Part shown: piece after piece, positions 22,321 to 33,937 of the stretch
How positions within the stretch are numbered: position 1 is the stretch's first letter
Layout of the letters: each line of letters opens with the position of its first letter
Assembly (NCBI GenBank): GCA_002633005.1
Contig: NMRA01000110.1
Coordinates: 754,079 to 818,078, forward strand
DNA: 64,000 nt
Source: Phoronis australis
Taxonomy: Eukaryota > Phoronida > Phoronidae
Reading direction: 5' to 3'
The notes under the pieces: generated by a model
The model's input: only the letters and a program-made list of their open reading frames with translations
The model's database searches: none
What the model was told of the DNA's origin: nothing
Position numbers and translations under genes: made by a program

Positions 22321-23843
22321 ATCACAAGCAGTGTTACAGATACTTAACGGATGTAACAAAAATTGAAAGAGCTCTTAAAAAAGAAAAAGACCAAGGTGAT
22401 AATGGAAATAATGTTGAGCACACTAGAAAATTAAGGAGATTGTCACTGTCAGTTACATGTACATTTAACAGTGCTCAAAGAAATATACCTTATGTCTTGC
22501 CACCACAATGAACCGTTTGCCACAAATCAAATTTCATCACAGGGGAACTTCACAAACAAAAGAAAAGTTGAAAACCTATCCTAGTTCCAAACATTCAATT
22601 GTAAATACGCCTACCTATTCTTAATTTGAAAAGGTGCCATTTATGGTAAATAATCTTTAGTTTAGGTCACAGAACAAAAATTATTTTGCTTGATAAATTT
22701 GTAGTAATAGTAGTCTCAAGCTCAAATGTACTGGGAGTAGTTTTTAACTACATGTGAGTGATCAGCGCAGTGTGACTGCTTTTTATGAGCTTCTAAATCT
22801 ATTTTGAGATCCTTTTAAAATCATAAGCAGTGATTGGAATTTGAGAAATATAAAAATGGAAATATTGCCTGTGTTCTGTAATTTATTTATCTTGAAAATT
22901 CAAATGTTGCGCAGGTTTCAGTATCTCACATTTTGAAGATTCTTGAATTGGAGTTTTTAGCAAAGGAAAATTTTTACTCTTCCAATTATGTGCTATTTGA
23001 AACAGGAAGCGTCAAATGAAATTTAAGCTCTACGGTAAAGACGACGCTTTTCAATTTCAAACTATTGCCAACATGACCATTCCTCTATTTTTCAAAGGCT
23101 GAACTACTGTATTAAGGATGATAAAGATGTTTCTATGTTTTAAGTTGTTTGAAGGCAGCTACACAGTGCAATCAATGCTAGTAATGATGCTCATTTCTCT
23201 TAATGCTTATTTTGCTGAGCACTTAGACAAAATAAAATTTCAGTTGTTGGCCATACTGTGTGCTAAAGTGAAGAGTATTTTGATTATCTATTTAAGTTAA
23301 ATAGGATTACTGTAACAAGGTGTTTAGATGAAACGGTATTCAGATTGCCAAAACTTTTTTATTTTGGGTAGGGTGCAGGCTTGCAGAGATATTTTTTTAA
23401 CTTTGTCTTTGCCATTAAAGTTGAGCTCAAAATTTGTGTTTCCTGGTTAACTCATGGAAGGCATGGAACCGTTTGTATGGAAGCTGTACGGCGAGTCATC
23501 AAACAGTTAACAAAGCACGCTACCACATATTCAGGTTGAAATCTGTGATCTGCCTCCTCATCATGATTGTTTGCTGCTACATGCTAAAAGAGCAAACTAC
23601 CAACGTGCCATTCACAAACGAGCCTTGCAACAGCATGTCAGTGCACCATCTCCAGTTGCTAATGGGTGGCTTTTGGAGCGGGGTAATCTGATGCTCCACT
23701 GGATGACTCTACCTTTAGCCCCAGAAAATGCCATAAAAAATGTTAGTGGCAAGTGTAAAAGAAGTGACTGTAGTAAAAACTGTGCTCTTGTTTGGAGTCA
23801 GGCATGCCATGTTCTAAGTTGTGTGACTGTCCAGACTTTGTGA
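22302..23843 (+). pseudogene. Relic of an uncharacterised gene with Cys-rich tail
   Basis: Two pieces on the plus strand resemble parts of a protein family I remember as abundant and repetitive in invertebrate genomes. At ~22320-22400 the frame reads HKQCYRYLTDVTKIERALKK. At 23460-23843 come NKARYHIF, then a frame change into DLPPHHDCLLLHAKRANYQR, then PSPVANGWLLERGNLMLHWM, T-L-P-L-A-P-E, and a degenerate Cys-rich stretch (GKCKRSDCSKNCALVWSQAC). The full family's tail has a CXC-like array; here most cysteines are lost. About 1 kb of non-coding DNA separates the pieces, which could be a former intron. The frameshift near 23545 shows it is inactive. Function unknown. Confidence 0.45.
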
Positions 23844-23849
23844 ACACGG

Positions 23850-26509
23850 TGTCTCAATCAATAAACACCATTTGATGACAATAATGATGATATAAATGAT
23901 GATGGAGTGGATGAAGAAACACAATAAGTTATGCTATGTTGCTAAAGAACTTTAAATTTTCAACCTAATAGAAAATATGACAACATTTCATTATGATCAT
24001 GACTCAGACTGACACTGCTCGGTGTCTCGTTGCCTGTGACAGTTGGCAGTGAACTGCAATGTAGGATAATGTTAATTAATTATGACAATTAATGAAATTG
24101 ATGACAGAAAATTTGTTGCATAAGCATTGGAAATGTATGGTGTTCACATGTAGGTTGTGACGTCAAATCTTTATCAAGTTCCAAATGGTTAACAGTTCAG
24201 TTCTTTTTATAGGAGTTCAGAATATAGTAAGTATGTTTTCTGGCCGACAGGAGGCGCTGCTAAAATTTTACTTTTTCACTTTTTTGAGCAATTTTCCGCC
24301 TAATGTCATAATAGTTATAACTTTCCTTGTCCAATAACTTTAAATGAACAAATCCAATCAGATTATCATTCAGTTTTTATCTAGTGCTGTTGTTGAAGAT
24401 TGGTTTTCTGTGTCAAATTTTGTAAAAAGTCAGATTTTTAGGTCAAATTTCTCGAAAACGTGCAAGTCAAACCTTGGGAACTGTTTAGATTCTACTTAAT
24501 GACCTTAAAAAACCAAAATTATATTGCCCCCAAAAAGTGGCCACGGAAGTGATTTTCTAGGCTTCCTAGAGTCGAATGGACTGTGGCCTGTTGTGCGTGG
24601 CGTCATTTTATCATCTTAGTAAAACGCACTTTCTCACATTTCAGTTCGAGTGAGGCACGTGTTGTAAAGATTGTGCGCTGTTCTTTATTTTCAATACCAA
24701 AATTCTATTCACGATGTCAATAACATTATCTTATTTCTACCATATTAAATAACTGTGATCATAGTGTTCTCAAGTGTACAATTAACATTTTTCTAACTTC
24801 AAATAGTCCCATTAATGCAATATGTCAAGTTTGCTAGATTTTGGTATTCTAATTGAAATTATTCAGACTATTGATTAAAGGGTAAATTCATGGATTAAAC
24901 TGTGATTACTTAGAGTTCGTTTCAATTGAAATTGTCACTTTTAACTTAGGCGGATTTAGAGGGGAGGGGCAGGGGCCCCCTCTTGACTGCCGCCAAAAAA
25001 TAAAACAGCAAGAGCGTGAGGAAATATTGAGTATATCAATTAACCCTAAAAAAGCTCTTTAGATATTTCAGAGTTCAACTTTCTTCAGATAAATGTAGCT
25101 TTTCAGATTTTAGGTGTGCTCCCTACAACAGAATCTACAAAAGAGTAGGAAACAACCAGATGACCACCTGGGAGATTATTACTTTTAAGGCCAGGGGATG
25201 CTTTGATTTGCAGTTATAAGAATCAAACACAAGTGCGATTTTATCGCTGATCTATAGACTTAGAGACGGTAAATTCTATCGGACTTTGCCACCATTTCCT
25301 ATCATAGCATGGACATCATTTCGCGTTACTTTTTTGCCATCATCTGAGCCTCTTCTGTGTATGTGATAAGATCTCCTTCAGAAAGAATTACGTTTTACGT
25401 AGGCAAACTGTTGTTTACAGCTTGGTATATTTACATTTTGTTGTCCTCAATCCACTAACTACAGAAATATATCAACTAACCTGGGTGATAATGTCTAATG
25501 GAACAGGCAGTGACAAAACACAAAATGAATTACCAGTTAGTGATTGCAGTTGATGTTAAGTAAACTTAATTGAAGAGCATTTACTTATAGGTACCCTGAG
25601 TACATGCAAAGCTATTTTCTCTTCTCTGAATGAGCTTTAATGTGTTGGAGGAGTATTTTGGTGCTGTCTTGGGACTAAAGTTTCCTGCCTATTTACCCTG
25701 GTTATACATGTATCTCCACTGTCACATATAAATCAGTCTCAGTCCCTATCTGAAGTGGTTGTAGGGCACAACCCACACACAATTACGACATATAACTCAA
25801 CTGTGTATTTGACCTGTTCATGTCAATGTTGTTAACCAAGCATATAAGGAGCGTTTGACTGAAGACTGAACATGTATAGCCAAAACATAGCCTGGGATCG
25901 AACACAATGATGATGGTAGCAAGAAAACGCTGGAAAGTCGCAAATGGATTTCAGCTGTCGTTTTTATTAGTTGGGCACTTATTTTTTATATTATCCTCAT
26001 GAATGAGCTAGGTTGCATTCTAACAAGAAAAAAGAATAGTTTATAAAACTGTGACATCAGCATATTTCTAAGGTGTAAAGTCGGTTTCTTTTTGGGATTC
26101 AGATTGTTACTATTTATACTTGTACGAAAATGGAGAATGGGTTTACTTTGGTCAAATTCGATGTACCTTTTACACATTCAAATGAAAAACTATGAATAAT
26201 GGATAAACAAGATTGCTTGGTTAATAATGTCTAAGATTCTCTTGACAACTGTCTACAACTTGATAAAAAATCTGCCATTATTTCGTGTCTTGTTCTACTC
26301 ACTGGATTTTACTTAAATGAATGTAAAACTATTATATCCAACTGTTATGAAAAAATCATGAAGTTCTCAAAAGTGTATGAATGAAACTGAAAAGCTTGAA
26401 ATAAACCACCAAAGTGTGTCACTGAAAATTACCTTTGTATCTTAGTCCACCTTCACATCAACTTATTATTTTGTAAAATTATAAATATTGGGTGTAGAAA
26501 AAATCGATG
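23850..26509. other. Gene-poor intergenic DNA
   Basis: No convincing coding frame over 2.6 kb; the longest (25986-26177, minus) resembles nothing. The only recognised item is another G-rich repeat terminus at 24948-24985 (GGCGGATTTAGAGGGGAGGG, then CCCCCTC). Confidence 0.45.
24948..24985. repeat. G-rich repeat terminus
   Basis: GGCGGATTTAG followed by G-rich and then C-rich sequence. Orientation is the same as the 15939 arm and opposite to 40388-40420. Confidence 0.45.
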
Positions 26510-26930
26510 TCATGTCATACACTGTTTGACCCATCGGTATAGTACCATGACGATATCAGGTTCACGTAGATTAAACGGCGCAAGAAACCACAGGATACAG
26601 TTGCAAAATTTGTCACATATTGGTCCAGGTCGTTGTCACTGATCTCAAACCTACGTCGGAGTCATTCGTCCAGTGTGTAAACACTTTGGCCACATCTCAA
26701 AAGAGAATAAAGACACAGTAACGAAAAAGAGTATTGCTGCAAAGAAATTGACGAAGGCAGAAAAACATTCTTTAAGAGAATAAAGCTAGTAGAACAAAAA
26801 CTATAATCAGAAGCAAAATATGAGTACTTTGCGAGAAAAATCGTGTAGTTAATGATTTCCAACGAAATATGTGTTTTGAATTGGTCTAAAAATTTGACAC
26901 TGATATAGCATAAAGTATTATAGCTTTATT
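26510..26930. repeat. Duplicated 3' flank of the third NTase copy (pairs with 44545-45490)
   Basis: TTTGACCCATCGGTA, CAGGATACAGTTGCAAA, CGTCGGAGTCATTCGTCCAG and AAATTGACGAAGGCAGAAAA are shared with the flank of the intact copy. This version lacks the 584-bp MITE, so it supplies the empty site near 26641. No gene. Confidence 0.8.
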
Positions 26931-27097
26931 CACACTGAGTCTACAAAACTACAACACCAATCGATAACAAATCCAAAATACAAAGCAAGGCCCTCAAGTT
27001 CCGCTGAATGAAATTGTACCACGAAGGCATAATGCAGAGGTTAGAAAGCCCAGTGGGTCATTTGTGGAACACCATGATTCGTGAACCAAAAAAAAAA

Positions 27098-29863
27098 TTA
27101 AAAATCCCAGATATATAGCAAATTTTTAAATTCTGTAAGAATAGTTGAGTATGCCTCTGGCCAAGTGTGCCACGATAATTTTGTCATTGTATTGGCATTA
27201 TTATACGTTCGTTCGAGTTCATGATTGCCTGGATCATTAGTTAGTGCATTGAATAAGTAGTATTTCGCTAACTCATATCTCTTCGTAAAAAAGTAACTAT
27301 ACCCTATACCTTCAAAAATTAAACTTTTACATTGGGATGTCAGGAAGAGATATTTCGTGCCTGGCTGACAACCTTTTGTGGCACAAATCCTCCTTGAAAG
27401 TTTCATGAAATCGTTTCTAATTGTACTTGATCGTATAAGCTTCGGAGCCGGTAAACTGTTTTCATCATTTAGTTCATGAAGTGTTAAGTTCAGTAACTCC
27501 ACTGAGTACTTTAGAGAATCATCGAAATTTTGTTCATCATGGTAAATTTTTGCCATGACTTTTAACGTTTGTTTAAGGACAAGAAAGTCGGCTCTGTCAT
27601 TACGCTAAATGCAGGGATACAATTTATCTCGTGACCAATGAAGATATCGCAATATAACACCATTTCTTTCTCTTCCGTTTGTAGAACGAGTCTCGGTTAT
27701 CATCTGGGCTATATCAAGAGTTGGACAAACCATTTCCACCGACGACACAAGAACATCAGAATGCAACGATAATGCTTTGTCGACGTCTTCTAACAAAAAA
27801 CTAAGGAGCATAATCTGTCGGGATATTAGGGTAAGACGAATTTCTGTGTATGGAAAATCTGCTTCGGGGAACAAACATATTAATGTTAGCATCCTCATCG
27901 CTTGTAATAGTTAGTCATATTGCCTTTCACTGAACTCTGAAGGTGATTCAGGGAGCTTGCTTTTGAGTTCTTCATACCACGCATAGATACAAACATCCAT
28001 TTCACTTATTTTTACAATCTTGGGGGAAAGACATCTCGTGAGCTCGTGGTAACCCAGGCTTGGACCTACCGTGGCTATGTTCACCAAACACAGGAAAGTG
28101 TACGGATCAGTGACGTCATAGGAAATTTGCTTTTCTTGATCGTAAAGGTATCCACAGAAAACCCCACAACCCTGATGCTTTCTTGTTTTGGCGGCCCATG
28201 TGTTCTCAAGTTGCAGGACAAACTTAAGGGCATTTTCGAACGATAGCAGTCGCATCTCTATTAAACCTTCTATGTATTGGCTGCAGATATAGAAACGTAC
28301 AAACGCGGTTATGAATCGAAAATTCTTATAATATGTAGTTGATGAAAGGGACGATTGTACCGAAATATCTAAAGAGCAACAGTTTGCTTTCTTGAACGAA
28401 CGATGCCTTTTTTGGTCGAGGCCAGACGTCCTGTGGTTGCACGCTCTTGAGTTCATTTTGCTGCGACTTATGGGTGTACATCACAAGGCGTAAATGTTTT
28501 ACTATGGATATTGCAACTTCTAAGTTGTGTGCGGATTGCTCAGCAATAATTCCCTCTGTGACCATTTCATCCAAAATGTCCCACGGAGTACTGCTGTTTA
28601 GAAAATAAACAGTTTTAAGCAAACTGATTACAAGGCTGGGTAACCTGAACATCCCTTCTTTAATGTCGGAGACATCCCCGTCACCAACGAAACTCAGGTG
28701 TGGTAAATATCTTTTAACCACGTTCGTCATGCCATGGTGCGCTTTAGACCTCGCTGCTGTCCGTTTCGTCAGTTTTCGTCTATTGGACTTTAACTCTTTA
28801 ATTAAACTATTCGCCCCTTTGCTTCCACCGATTTTGACGACAGTTTTCGTCTATTGGACTTAAATTCTTCAATCAGTCTATCCGCTCCTTTTCTCCCGCC
28901 AATTTTAATTACAGATGCTAACATGCTATCAATATCATAACCTTCCTTCAGAGCTGTATTGTATTCACAGAGCTGCGCCATATATTGAGGTGTTCTGAGT
29001 TAACTCTATTCCTTTCCTCATTGGTTTATCAGGACGACCAAGCGGTGTGTGGCAGGCATGTGGCGCTGTCGAACTGGAAACCACGGGGGGTCATTACATC
29101 TTTGAACCAGTTTCCTCCAGGTTTGTCGTTGTCGTTCAGTGATTTGATTTGCATAGGTTTCAAAACAGTTTCTCTTAAATTCAAAACAAATAAATTCGCC
29201 ATTCCCACCAAATTCCTAAAATATTCAATGTTACTTTCATTTTCAACCAGAATGCACCACTCAATATCGGAATACGTTGTCGTTTCACCTCTAGCCAGAG
29301 AGCCTAACCCTAAAACTGCAAACTGTTGAGGAGGTGTTCCCAGTATCCGTATTGATGTAAAAATCAGACTCCAGAAAAAGTTTCTCACCTTGTGACTAAC
29401 GTCTTTGAAAAATTGCCTTGTCTCACGAACGTATTCTTTTTCAGTGTCTATTCGCTTGTTGTCTGACCGATTTGCATTAAATTTAGCCTGAATTTCTGCC
29501 ATTAGCACGTTCGCGCTTTGAGACGTCGTCTCTCTGATATTAGTTAGATTAAATCGAACGTTGGAAATGTCATTAAAAGGTGTTTTTTCGCATTTTAGTA
29601 ACAGTATCTCGCAAAAGGTAACTTCATTTCTTTTGATTACCACTTCATTATTTAATATTCTTTGATCGCTTGGTTCGCAAAATAGCGGCATTGTAGAGCG
29701 CAAATGCTTTAGTGAAATCGCCACGGATCTTGGTCATCGTACCCCTCTCTGCATAAATGTCACCCATTTTTCAGCAGCCTACTGTCCAAATCGTCTCTCG
29801 ATCCATTGAAGAGAGTCTCAGCAAGGAGTTCTTTTTCCATCGCCAGGTCTGTCAGCCGCTTCT
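27098..29863 (-). pseudogene. NTase-fold/TPR protein, copy 3, multiply broken
   Basis: A minus-strand homologue of 45547-48641 split over at least six frame segments: 29724-29029, about 29030-28785, 28730-28326, 28456-27911, 27898-27605 and 27556-27098. The splice acceptor at 29864-29865 is conserved and the NTase motif (GLGSLARGETTTYSDIEW) is still readable. Lesions include a rearranged stretch near 29640, a small deletion near 29070 in the region coding for PHACHTPLGR, and a 71-bp tandem duplication at 28771-28912, not a multiple of three. The TPR-like part keeps YLFNALTNDPGNHEL. It ends with YIWDF and stop, without the C-terminal membrane helices. It is a pseudogene of intermediate age: more damaged than copy 2, less than copy 1. 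Confidence 0.9.
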
Positions 29864-30719
29864 CTACAAAACGTTGTCAGTCCATCAATAGATAACTTGC
29901 ACAAAAATGTGTTTCACATCAATTTATTCATTTTATACCGAATAATGTTTTAGCCGAAGAAATAATTCCTCCTGTGAATTATAATCTATGTTATTCAACA
30001 ACACAAAATACGTCCCAAAAATTATTCCGTCTCTAGGCAGATCATTATGGGAATTGAGAGGTACAGAAAGACTAAAAAGTAATTTATTTTGATAAGATTA
30101 ACCAGTTATTTCAAGGCTGATTGTGATATCAACTGCAGACAGTATATCTATCCCTACAGATCTTTAAATTGGCTTTGATAGCACAAACTAATTTCTGTCA
30201 TATCAAGGATAATTTAAAGACGAGTTTATCACAATTAATCGAACTATTTTGCGATTCCAGTGTTCAGTACATAAATAAGGAGAAAGTTTAGAGGTACATG
30301 TAGTTTGAAAACAATAGATTACATTTATTCCAAAATTTTCACAAGGAGGAATGCAATGATTAAGATTTTTTTACTTTGAATCACAACATTACCGAAGATA
30401 ATAACCATGCACTACTTGTCGAAGAATATCAATTGAAGTCATAGGAAAATCACTCACAATATATGCTTCTTAACACTTCAAGGTGGACCACAAAATGCAT
30501 ATTCTTACCGGGAGTTTCCTGATGAAACGCCAATGAGTGTTTATTCGGAAAATTATGCCGAATAAAGGCCCATGGGCTTTCATTTAGTTTTACAACTTCT
30601 GGTGTCAAGTGTCCACATAGCAGGACGTTTATTCGGAAAATTTCCTCTTAAAAGCCCACTAAGTGTCAACGTTTAATCACAAGTTCAGTTTTATGGAACA
30701 TTCATTTGTAAAAACGAAC
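29864..30719. other. Remnant of duplicated 5' flank, then unique DNA
   Basis: The first ~190 bases match 10729-10930 and 48642-48850 (CAGTCCATCAATAGATAACTTGCAC). Similarity stops near 30055, so some 3 kb present upstream of the intact gene is missing here. From 30055 to 30719 no gene is seen. GTTTATTCGGAAAATT occurs twice (~30539 and ~30628). Confidence 0.5.
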
Positions 30720-31229
30720 ACAGTGTTGGCGAACTATGAATTTATTAACATAAAAATTAAAAGCTCATATTGAAGTAAAACATGTCAAATCAAAATCGGG
30801 AAACCTATGACTTTCCGTTTACACGCCCCATTTTACAATCAAACTCCAAGGCGTTTATTTGTGTTACTAAAACGTATATGATTTTTCATTTTCCGAATAC
30901 ATGCCCATAGGTTTATCTACGGAAAATCCGTGTGACAGCGAACAATATGTCCCTTTGATGTGGCTTTCTGACATGTTCATACACTAATTTTGAGAGTAGG
31001 TGTCGTAAAAAGAGAGTGTACTTGAAATCGCTAGCACCTAATGCACTTGGAATGTGCGTGGCCTTTAGATTTTGACGAAATTTCACCCATGTAATCAATG
31101 TGAGATTCATGTAGGATTCTCTATATGAACAACTAGAGTATGTGTACAATATTTACAACAATGATTATGCAGCACAGACGCATAATAGAGATTTAAGACC
31201 TGACATCTGGTATAAAGTTGACAGTTACA

Positions 31230-32500
31230 GTTAGTGAGGAGACGTAAGACATGATCAGGTGAGACATAATACCTAAGGGTCCGTGCTTAATCTAATGTAG
31301 TTAGGTAAGCTATTCCAAAACAATGCTCCCTGGCAGGAAATGAAATTATAACCATACGAAAAGGTGTAGACAGTTAACATGTTTTCTGAGCAAAAACTGT
31401 AGTGTTTCAGTATTGATACGAACTTGTGAGACAGTGTCCATTTTGTGAAACATATTTAAACTCTTTAATTGCCAGAGATTTGAGCCCTGCAACTGATAAG
31501 GGGAAGTGAGTCTGTCCTTCTTAAAAATTCAAAGTGAGATGATTCAGTCATCAAATATACATCAAAGAGCCCGATGTTGGATCTTTTCTATGTTTTTTCT
31601 CATCTGTAAATTACTGGTACCAAACAATGATAAAAACATGAGCCTACAAAAGCATGGTATAAGGTTAATTTGCTGTCAGTGTCTAGTAGATATCGAAGTC
31701 TGAAAAGCTGATTTACTTGGCTGGAGACCATCTGACAGATAACGTTCACATGGTTTTATAATTTAAGATGACGGTAAAGATGAAGCCCAAGTAGTTTGAC
31801 CGAGTTTTCACATTTAATTCTCAATCAACAACCAATAAAACGTTTTCAGCATCATTTAACATGCCCTTTTTGGAAAAGATAATGGACTTCTAAGTGAGTA
31901 AACACTTTTCAGTGTTTGCTGCCATATTGTTTGCTGTAAATCAACGAGTGGCCACACGAAACGTGGAGCACTCAGATTTTGTCTTGTATTATTTAAAGAG
32001 ATATTCATATCAAGAATAGTGTTAGCCTCAACATAGTTATACATAGAAGAGGTCATTTATAAAATATTAAATAACATAGACCCCAGGACAGACCCTTGGG
32101 GAACCCCTTTAGAGAACTCGGACCATGAGGTGACTGAGCATCCTATTTCGACCCTCGTGTCTATTTGCTAAATAAGATTTTAAAAATGAGCATACATTAT
32201 CGGAACAACCATAACCTCTGAGATTAGCAATCAATAAAGTATATGAGGTACAGTCAAAGGCTTTGGACAGGTCAACTAACATTCAACCTAATATGTGATT
32301 TCGGTCCAAGGCCATGTCTTTAGGCGCAAAACAACATCTCGGTATGAGAAACCCTTTCTAAAAGCGCACAGTTGACTACACAGAATACTGTCAAAGAGAA
32401 GTTTCAACTAAGCTTTTCAAATATCTGGTTAACAGTGAGCAAAACACTTGAGCTGTCCTGTAACATATTTATCACCTTTTTGAAAACTGGGCTAACTGAG
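31230..32500 (-). mobile_element. Non-LTR retrotransposon fragment (LINE-2, block X)
   Basis: The minus strand reads, in changing frames, the palm and C-terminal parts of a Jockey/CR1-like reverse transcriptase: PVFKK near 32480, SYTLLIANLRGYGCSDN near 32210, [17 protein letters not shown] near 32100, YNYVEANTI near 32030 (the YADD box), then GALFWNSLP-type sequence near 31330. Both catalytic aspartates are replaced (V-E-A in place of A-D-D). The 5' end is cut by the deletion at ~32502. The same dead motif is in block Y. Confidence 0.75.
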
Positions 32501-32502
32501 GT

Positions 32503-33937
32503 TTCAGTTACCTAATATGAAATAAATCCATGAAATAAATAAATAATTTTTTTTTCCAGAATCCATTCGGGGGTTCGGTCTGACGAGCAAAATCCTGGCT
32601 AATTAATAGTCATCTGCCCTGCACACCTCTTCCTTAACTCAAAATCCTGGATCCGACCAGGTTTTTCTCAAGTTAATTTTGAAGAAGAATTATTTATTTC
32701 CACGTTTCCCGCCAAATGATGTAATGGGTGGACACATCAGTTGTAATGGGGAACACAGCATATCAGAGGACGAGGACCTGACGATTTTGAGAGAGAACTG
32801 GGAAATTAGTATGCACTGAAGGAGAAGAGAGTGGATACGGGCATAACTCTCAAGCACTTGAAGAACATCAGACAATATTAGCTACACCTTATACGCATAG
32901 CTTCCTAATAACAATGAAACAGCAAGTGAAATCAGAACATCTTATATCTTTGTAATGCATATTTTTAAAGAATTTTACGTCTCACTTGTGTCTTGACTAT
33001 GAAACTACACTGAACTTGACAACTGCAGCTATACCATTCAAATACATGTACACATATGTTACCTCAAATGATTCATTTTCATCTACTGATCTAGTCATCC
33101 CGACAAGTGTGAGTCAGTTCATGAGTTCAATTCGCTTTTTAAGTTATTTCAACTTTAATCACCATTGCCGTTCATGCTAAAATTGGCCAATCGAGTATAG
33201 TATTGACTTAGAACCCTATTTGACTCGGGCGGCGTCATGTGCAATAAGACAATGTAATTGGCAATATCCTTTCACCCAAAGTACAGTATTCATGTTCTAC
33301 ATATGTACAAATTGTCTACCACGTTGGCTCTTACCTATTTGTATTAATATCACATCTGTAGTACGCCTATCCACTTCACTTTTTAATATTACTCAATCAT
33401 CAGTTTGCTATTTACAAAATTTAGCCTAAGTTAATGTAATTAAATTAGTAGTGGCATTTTCATGCCTACCCAAGTGTTTACCCCCCAGTGTTCATTGCTT
33501 TTGTCCAAGCTTACTTAATTACTTTTAGTCTATTCACACGCCTGTATATATTTATTTTTTCTGTTGTTAGATAAGCATGCTAAGTATGAACTGTATGAAT
33601 CTATTAGGTTTTAAGTACACACATAACTAATTACAATTGTCCGGGTGTCTGGAAAACAAAAATACCCCATTGCTTTTCGCCTATTACGCTCGACCTCACT
33701 TTTCTACTAGGAAAACGACCCCGAACTGCGCACTTACGTAATGTTTACTACGCAATTAAGAACTCACGTTGTGATATCAGAGTTATCATTGAGCAAAGCC
33801 TTTTGACTGCTGCGCACTGACATAACCACATTTAACTGGACTGAAATCAAATACTGAGCAAAAGTGACATAAATGTCACAGTCTCAACATTCACTCAGTC
33901 ACTCAACGACATACTAAATAATAATATCCCATCAACC
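32503..33937. other. Conserved non-coding stretch before LINE-1 (pairs with 56340-57770)
   Basis: Nearly the same as 56340-57770, including a short minus frame (32690-32875) that is not clearly coding. Just upstream of LINE-1 the plus strand reads CPGVWKTKIPHCFSPITLDL in both blocks, possibly a decayed 5' part of the LINE. No endonuclease domain was recognised. Confidence 0.4.

Noticed and set aside
30913-31149. 78-codon minus ORF conserved at 52101-52298
   Set aside because: It is part of the duplicated block adjoining the dead LINE-2 fragment; the similarity is explained by recent duplication, and no domain is seen.
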